From: Erysipelotrichaceae bacterium
Lineage (GTDB): Bacteria > Bacillota_I > Bacilli_A > Erysipelotrichales > Erysipelotrichaceae
Assembly: GCA_900754715.1 (NCBI GenBank)
Contig: CAAEDX010000045.1
Span: 1 to 19,121 of the forward strand
Length of the DNA: 19,121 nt
Reading direction: 5' to 3'
In this document: positions 15,193 through 19,121 of the stretch, piece after piece
Layout of the letters: every line of letters begins with the position of its first letter
Numbering within the stretch: the first letter of the stretch is position 1
Notes under the pieces: model-generated
Told to the model about the DNA's origin: nothing
The model's database searches: none
The model's input: only the letters and a program-made list of their open reading frames with translations
Program-made: the position numbers and the translations under genes

Positions 15193-15990
15193 CTAATGTC
15201 CTCTGTTCATGACGAACTTTCCGCCGATCACCAGCACGATCAAATAAAAGAGGAAAGCCAGGCCATACATGACCAGCGGATCGGCCTGCCCGACCAAATA
15301 CGTTTCCAATCCCGGCAATAAGATATTCGCAATGAACGGGATCATCAGCACTTGCTTCCCGATCCCCAGCGCGTTTGCGGCAAAGGGCGGGATCAGATAG
15401 AGCGCCAGACCGATGATGATGCCGGTGACCGCATAGACATAAATATTTTTGATCACAAATCTCAGCATCAGGATCAGATCAGAAAACAAGATCATGCCGG
15501 CTGTGGATAACACCAGATAAAGCACCAGGTTCAGCGTTACATCTGAAGCAAGCAGGCACATATTCTCTGAGACCAGCATGCCTTCGGCATATAAAGGCTG
15601 GAGGAAGCAGTGGATGAATAACAATAAGACAATATGTGCCAGCAGGAACACAGCGCCGCTTATGCATGTATTTTTCATGATCATCATTCGCTGCGCCGAT
15701 ACATAACCTTTACGCTGAATGATCATATGATCAAATATGTTTTTATGCATCTTGAAACAATCGATCGCATACAGTTCGTTCGCCAATATGCAGATGCCGA
15801 TAAAGTACACAAGGTACAGCGTCAGATCTTGCATAGCATAATAGAGGTAGAATCCGCTGTATGCAGAAATCAGCTGTCCGCCTTCTCTGTTTTTGACATA
15901 AACAGCATCGATGATCAATATGGCGCTAAACAGCAGGAACATGCCGATGATCTTGATCCATGACTTCTTATCTATGCTCATTCCATTCAT
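15193..15990 (-). CDS. ABC-2-type membrane permease, first gene of the module
   Basis: The protein has 265 aa with about six hydrophobic segments, starting with WIKIIGMFLLFSAILIIDAV. A long loop carries charged residues (NELYAIDCFKMHKN, then QRKGYVSAQRM). The layout is that of ABC-2-type permeases, but no precise family is assigned. Starts at 15990 and 15981 are both possible. The second has AAAGAG at about 9 nt, while the first is too close to it. No small precursor peptide gene was found beside it, so a bacteriocin link is only a possibility. It is read divergently from the methyltransferase gene. Confidence 0.7.
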   Translation of the reverse strand: MNGMSIDKKSWIKIIGMFLLFSAILIIDAVYVKNREGGQLISAYSGFYLYYAMQDLTLYLVYFIGICILANELYAIDCFKMHKNIFDHMIIQRKGYVSAQRMMIMKNTCISGAVFLLAHIVLLLFIHCFLQPLYAEGMLVSENMCLLASDVTLNLVLYLVLSTAGMILFSDLILMLRFVIKNIYVYAVTGIIIGLALYLIPPFAANALGIGKQVLMIPFIANILLPGLETYLVGQADPLVMYGLAFLFYLIVLVIGGKFVMNRGH

Positions 15991-16148
15991 CTCTTTTCAT
16001 TTATCTTCTGTTCCTTTATACAGCCATGGCATCATAGAAACTATATATATATATATCATAATGATGTAAAACAATATCAAATCTATGTAAGTTTGATGAA
16101 AGCTCTTGATTTATGGTATCGTATGGGAAAAAGAAAGAAGGTGTATTC
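15991..16148. promoter_or_regulatory. Divergent promoter region between the ABC module and the methyltransferase
   Basis: AT-rich spacer with a 15-nt alternating TA run (16042-16056). Minus-strand candidate: TTGTTT (16069-16074), 17 nt, TATATA (16046-16051). Plus-strand candidate: TTGATG (16093-16098), 18 nt, TATCGT (16117-16122). Both are imperfect. Confidence 0.35.
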
Positions 16149-16913
16149 ATGAACACCGAGCAGTTTACTGATCTTGCGGATGCGTATGCCAAGGGGCGTC
16201 CAGATTATGCTGAAGCGATGATCGATGACTTGTATGCGCGCTTTGCTTTTTCGCCTGATCAGCGCATTGCTGACATCGGCAGCGGTACGGGAAAGCTTGC
16301 GGCTCAGCTGCTGAAACGAGGCAGCATCGTCTTTGCCGTGGAACCAAACAAAGACATGCGGGAAAGCGCGGAACATGCCTTAGGTGCCATCGCGCGGTTT
16401 CATTCTGTCTGCGGCAGCGCGGAACAGACGACATTGGCCGATCAAAGCATAGATCACATCACTTGCGCACAGGCTTTTCACTGGTTTGATCCTGATGCCT
16501 TCCGCCGCGAATGTGCGCGCATATTGAAGCCAGGCGGAAAGATCATGCTGATCTGGAATGTGCGTGACATGAATTGTTCGGTCAATCAAGATTGCTGGAA
16601 TATCTATGCGCGTTTCTGCCCAGGATTCCATGGCTTCCAAGGCGGAGTATGCAAAGATGACCCGCGCATCCGTCATTTCTTCCATGATCATTACACCCGC
16701 ATCACTTATGTTCATCCGATCATCTTTACACAGGAAACATTCATCCAGCGTTGTCTCTCTGCGTCTTATACGCTGAAACCGCAAGATCCTCATTATGATG
16801 AATTCCTGTCGGCGCTGAAACAGGTCTGGGATGATCACGCACAAGATGGCAAGCTGATCCAAGGCAATCAATCTGTCCTATATGCTGGCACTTTGAGCAG
16901 CAGGCATATTTGA
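16149..16913 (+). CDS. Class I SAM-dependent methyltransferase
   Basis: The protein has 254 aa. The Rossmann-type SAM fold is visible: motif I IADIGSGTG (40-48), the acidic residue ending strand 2 in FAVEPN, a motif with D and HITCAQAFHWFD, and the post-motif ILKPGGKIMLIWN. The start MNTEQFTDLADAYAKGRPDY is typical of Methyltransf_11-type enzymes related to UbiE-like proteins. The substrate cannot be read from sequence. The ATG at 16149 has GAAGGTG with 5-nt spacing; an upstream in-frame ATG at 16113 lies within the promoter and has no ribosome site. No terminator separates it from the marR promoter. Confidence 0.88.
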   Translation: MNTEQFTDLADAYAKGRPDYAEAMIDDLYARFAFSPDQRIADIGSGTGKLAAQLLKRGSIVFAVEPNKDMRESAEHALGAIARFHSVCGSAEQTTLADQSIDHITCAQAFHWFDPDAFRRECARILKPGGKIMLIWNVRDMNCSVNQDCWNIYARFCPGFHGFQGGVCKDDPRIRHFFHDHYTRITYVHPIIFTQETFIQRCLSASYTLKPQDPHYDEFLSALKQVWDDHAQDGKLIQGNQSVLYAGTLSSRHI

Positions 16914-16931
16914 GAAAAAACAAATTTCATG

Positions 16932-16960
16932 TTGACTTTATGCGATCTGGCTGTTAAACT
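16932..16960 (+). promoter_or_regulatory. Promoter of the marR gene
   Basis: TTGACT (16932-16937), a 17-nt spacer, TAAACT (16955-16960). The -35 is five of six, the -10 four of six. The palindromic operator follows directly. Confidence 0.6.
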
Positions 16961-16969
16961 GCTTAAATG

Positions 16970-16996
16970 TCCGATGTCATACAGTACGATATCGGA
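16970..16996 (+). promoter_or_regulatory. Palindromic operator, probably for the MarR-family repressor
   Basis: TCCGATGTC (16970-16978) and GATATCGGA (16988-16996) form a 9-bp inverted repeat with one mismatch and a 9-nt centre. The dyad lies between the -10 and the start codon, where a bound dimer would block transcription. MarR proteins usually bind such dyads in their own promoter. Confidence 0.55.
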
Positions 16997-17013
16997 TAAT
17001 GGTGGTGAAAAAT

Positions 17014-17466
17014 GTGATTCAGTCAGATGATCTGCATGCATTGCGTTCTTTCCGGCATGCGAGCAGTGCGTTGGACAGCCTTTATGGACAATTCGCAAAA
17101 GCATGCGGCCTTTCCGTAAATGAATACTGGTCATTGGTGCTGATCGGGGAAGGGATCTGCACCCAGAGCGAGATCAGCAGGGAGCTGTATCTCAGCCGGC
17201 AGACGATCAATTCCGCGTTTAAGCTGCTGAAGAAAAAACAGCTGATCGTATTGATCCCGAATTCCCGAAATCTTCGCATCAAACATGCGAAGCTGACCGA
17301 AAGCGGTCGTCAGCTCTATGACGCATATATCCTGAAGATGCGCCGGCTGGAGGAGGCCGCATGGATCAGCATGGATGCCAAAGACCGCTCCAGCTTATCG
17401 GAGCTGACGTGGAAACTATATCATCTGATCGAAGAACTTTATCACCGTTCAGAAAACGAAAAATAA
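17014..17466 (+). CDS. MarR-family transcriptional regulator
   Basis: The protein has 150 aa. A central winged helix is seen at about 40-105: ICTQSEISRELYLSRQTINSAF as the HTH, then a wing with PNSRNLRIKHAKLTESG. Flanking helices form the dimer domain. MarR proteins are dimeric repressors released by small ligands and often control adjacent exporters, which fits the ABC exporter gene 128 bp downstream. I prefer the GTG at 17014 (GGTGG, 8-nt spacing). The in-frame ATG at 16999 has no ribosome site and nearly touches the operator. The preferred start is not certain. Confidence 0.85.
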   Translation: MIQSDDLHALRSFRHASSALDSLYGQFAKACGLSVNEYWSLVLIGEGICTQSEISRELYLSRQTINSAFKLLKKKQLIVLIPNSRNLRIKHAKLTESGRQLYDAYILKMRRLEEAAWISMDAKDRSSLSELTWKLYHLIEELYHRSENEK

Positions 17467-17528
17467 ATCTGATTCGTTCATCGGAGGATCTGCTGTCGCA
17501 ACAGCTGTATCGATAAGATGTCGAGTGC

Positions 17529-17556
17529 GCTCGGTTATTCAGACCGAGCTTTTTTT
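17529..17556 (+). terminator. Intrinsic terminator between marR and the exporter gene (possible attenuator)
   Basis: The stem GCTCGGT/ACCGAGC (7 bp), 7-nt loop and seven T (17550-17556) make a strong terminator. No clear promoter lies between it and the exporter start at 17595, so it may limit rather than end transcription. Confidence 0.75.
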
Positions 17557-17594
17557 CGTTTTCTCACGCGACATGCAAAGGGAGGAAAAATGCT

Positions 17595-19028
17595 ATGAAA
17601 CTGATCTGGCGGTTTATCCGTCCGCATTGGAAATTGTTTGCCCTGACCGTATTGCTGCTGGTCGTTGACGTGGCAGGGTCGCTGCTGATCCCGACGCTGG
17701 CAGCGCAGATGCTGAACCTCGGCATCAGTGGCCACTCTTTTCAAAACCTGATCGAAACCGGTCTGTGGATGGCTGCTGCTTCCATTGTTTCCGGTATCTG
17801 TGCCATTCTTGGCGGATATGCTTGTGCCGCGCTTTCCGCAAGAGTGGGGCAAGACATGCGAATGGCTGTCTATGATAAATCATTGAAGCTGTCTGTCTAT
17901 GACTTCCGTCAATTCGGTACAGCTTCGATCACGACGAGGACCATTTCTGATATCACCAATATTCAGATGGCGCTGACCAGCTTTATCCAGATGGTGCTGC
18001 CCGTACCGCTCATCATCGTCCTGTCCGTCATCATGACATTTAATCTGGATGTGCGGTTTGGCCTCATCCTGCTTTGCGCCGTGGCGGCCGTGCTGATCCT
18101 GGCCTTGTTCATCATGCGCAGCGCGTCGCCTTTGTTTCGAAAGCTGCAGAAGCTGCTGGACCGCATGAGCAAGATCTTGCTGGAAAACATCACCGGTGTA
18201 CGTGTAGTGCGCGCTTTCAACAATGAGCAGCGAGAGGAATCCCGGCTGAATACGTCTTTCTCCTCTTACGCGAAGACATCCATCCAGGCAAACCGTCTGT
18301 TCGCCAACCTGGATGGTCTCTCCTTCTTTTTCGTCAGCCTGTTCATCGTATTCGTCTACTGGATGAGCGGCGGACATATCCGCGGCGGGCTCATGCAGAT
18401 CGGCGACATCAGCGCGGTCATCGGCTATGCGGTCATGGTGCTGTTCTTCATCATGATGGCTCAGATGGTGATCTTGACGATGCCGCGGGCGCTGGAATGC
18501 TGCAACCGTGTGCAGAACGTCCTGAATCATTCGCCGGAGATCGTCGATTTCGTGGATAAAGATCCGAAGATCGATGAAAAGAACAGTCAGGTGCTCACGT
18601 TTGACCATGTGACTTTCCGTTTTGCGGATGCAGAAGAGGATACGCTTTCTGACTTGAATTTCACTTGCAAGCGCGCGCAGACCACGGCCATCATCGGCGG
18701 CACGGGCAGCGGGAAATCGACCGTTGCTTCCCTGATCTTGCGTTTCCATGATGTCAGCAGCGGCAGCATCCGTTTAAATGGCACTGACATCCGGGACATG
18801 ACGCAGCACAAGCTGCGTGACCATATCGCCTATGTGCAGCAGAAAGCATGGCTGTTCTCCGGCACCATCGCGGACAATCTGCGTTACAGCAATGCCGGCG
18901 CGACAGATGAGGAACTGATGCATGCGGCTGAAGTCGCGCAGGCTGCGGATTTTATCCAGGCACAGCCGCAGGGCCTGCAGGCCTTTGTGGCACAGGGCGG
19001 AACGAACTTCTCAGGCGGAATCGAGTAG
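17595..19028 (+). pseudogene. ABC exporter (fused membrane and ATPase domains), 5' part, disrupted by a group II intron
   Basis: The ATG at 17595 (GGAGG, 9 nt) opens a type I ABC exporter: six-helix membrane domain at about 15-310 and nucleotide-binding domain from about 335. Walker A is GGTGSGKST (368-376) and the Q-loop is VQQKAWLFSGTIADN. Authentic sequence ends at residue 475, the last Gly of NFSGG; two foreign codons and TAG follow. Relatives have about 575-590 aa, so the rest of the signature, Walker B, D-loop and H-loop are lost and the product should not hydrolyse ATP. The intron is antisense to the gene, so splicing cannot restore it. The MarR gene upstream suggests a drug-type exporter, often paired with a second half-transporter; that part would be beyond the window. 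Confidence 0.88.
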
Positions 19029-19099
19029 GAGGAAATCCCTCTGATTGAGGGATTTCCGACCTCTCACACCACCGCTCATGCGGTTCCGCAAGCGGCGGT
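19020..19099 (-). ncRNA. Group II intron domains V and VI
   Basis: Domain V (19099-19068): a 9-bp lower stem ACCGCCGCT/AGCGGTGGT (one G-T pair), a 2-nt bulge (TG) on the 3' side, and an upper stem TGCGG/CCGCA. Domain VI: base stem GAGAGG with CCT-A-CTC and an 11-bp stem GGAAATCCCTC/GAGGGATTTCC (19057-19031). The single unpaired A (opposite 19026) is the 7th nucleotide from the 3' end, the place of the branch-point adenosine. Confidence 0.85.
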
Positions 19100-19121
19100 T
19101 CAACCAACTTAACATATGACA
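19020..19121 (-). mobile_element. Group II intron, 3' end (element continues beyond the window)
   Basis: Read on the minus strand, the last 102 nt show a group II intron 3' end: domain V, then domain VI, then the end CCTACTCGAT. The 3' boundary is placed at 19020, where the exporter sequence resumes as TCCGCC. The intron-encoded reverse transcriptase would lie to the right, on the minus strand. Confidence 0.85.

Noticed and set aside
16042..16056. Alternating TA run as a possible repeat or origin element
   Set aside because: Only 15 nt and explained as AT-rich promoter spacer.
17880..18749. Minus-strand open frame (289 codons) opposite the exporter
   Set aside because: It is antisense to the membrane and Walker A regions; its Arg/Asp/Gln/His-rich composition is typical of a shadow frame.

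Overview
The window reads as chromosomal DNA of a spore-forming, low-to-mid GC Firmicute, probably a gut Erysipelotrichia-type organism. The evidence is the pth-mfd-spoVT-rqcP block, strong Shine-Dalgarno sites, a CcpA-type cre box, and a secreted multidomain GH84 enzyme with FIVAR-type modules. The taxonomic placement is inference; no rRNA or other marker is present.

Layout. (1) 1-6090, minus strand: a very large secreted GH84 beta-N-acetylglucosaminidase that runs off the left edge, with its own promoter and a cre box. Upstream of it is a BglG/MtlR-type PTS-linked regulator with its own terminator. Together they look like a host-glycan utilisation locus. (2) 6282-8240, minus strand: an AT-richer patchwork of mobile debris. 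It holds an unassigned 93-codon ORF behind BlaI/CopY-like dyads, a Fic protein gene with an N-terminal HTH and three direct repeats in its promoter, a RelB/DinJ-like antitoxin gene broken by TGA, ICE-like scraps, and the 5' end of an IS200-type element with its regulatory hairpins intact. (3) 8242-13590, minus strand: the housekeeping operon pth, mfd, an unassigned 110-aa protein, spoVT and rqcP, closed by a double terminator. A near-perfect sigma-G promoter sits in front of spoVT. (4) 13600-15990, minus strand: a tightly packed four-gene ABC module of two membrane proteins, an ATPase and a fourth membrane protein, cargo unknown. (5) 16149-19121, plus strand: a SAM methyltransferase, then a MarR regulator with a palindromic operator, then an ABC exporter gene. 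That exporter is cut exactly after the SGG of its ABC signature by the 3' end of a group II intron on the opposite strand.

The clearest non-routine findings are the antisense group II intron in the ABC signature codon run, the self-regulating-looking HTH-Fic gene coupled to a broken antitoxin, the IS200 remnant, the sigma-G promoter of spoVT, and the cre site over the GH84 transcription start. I see no tRNA, rRNA or CRISPR array.
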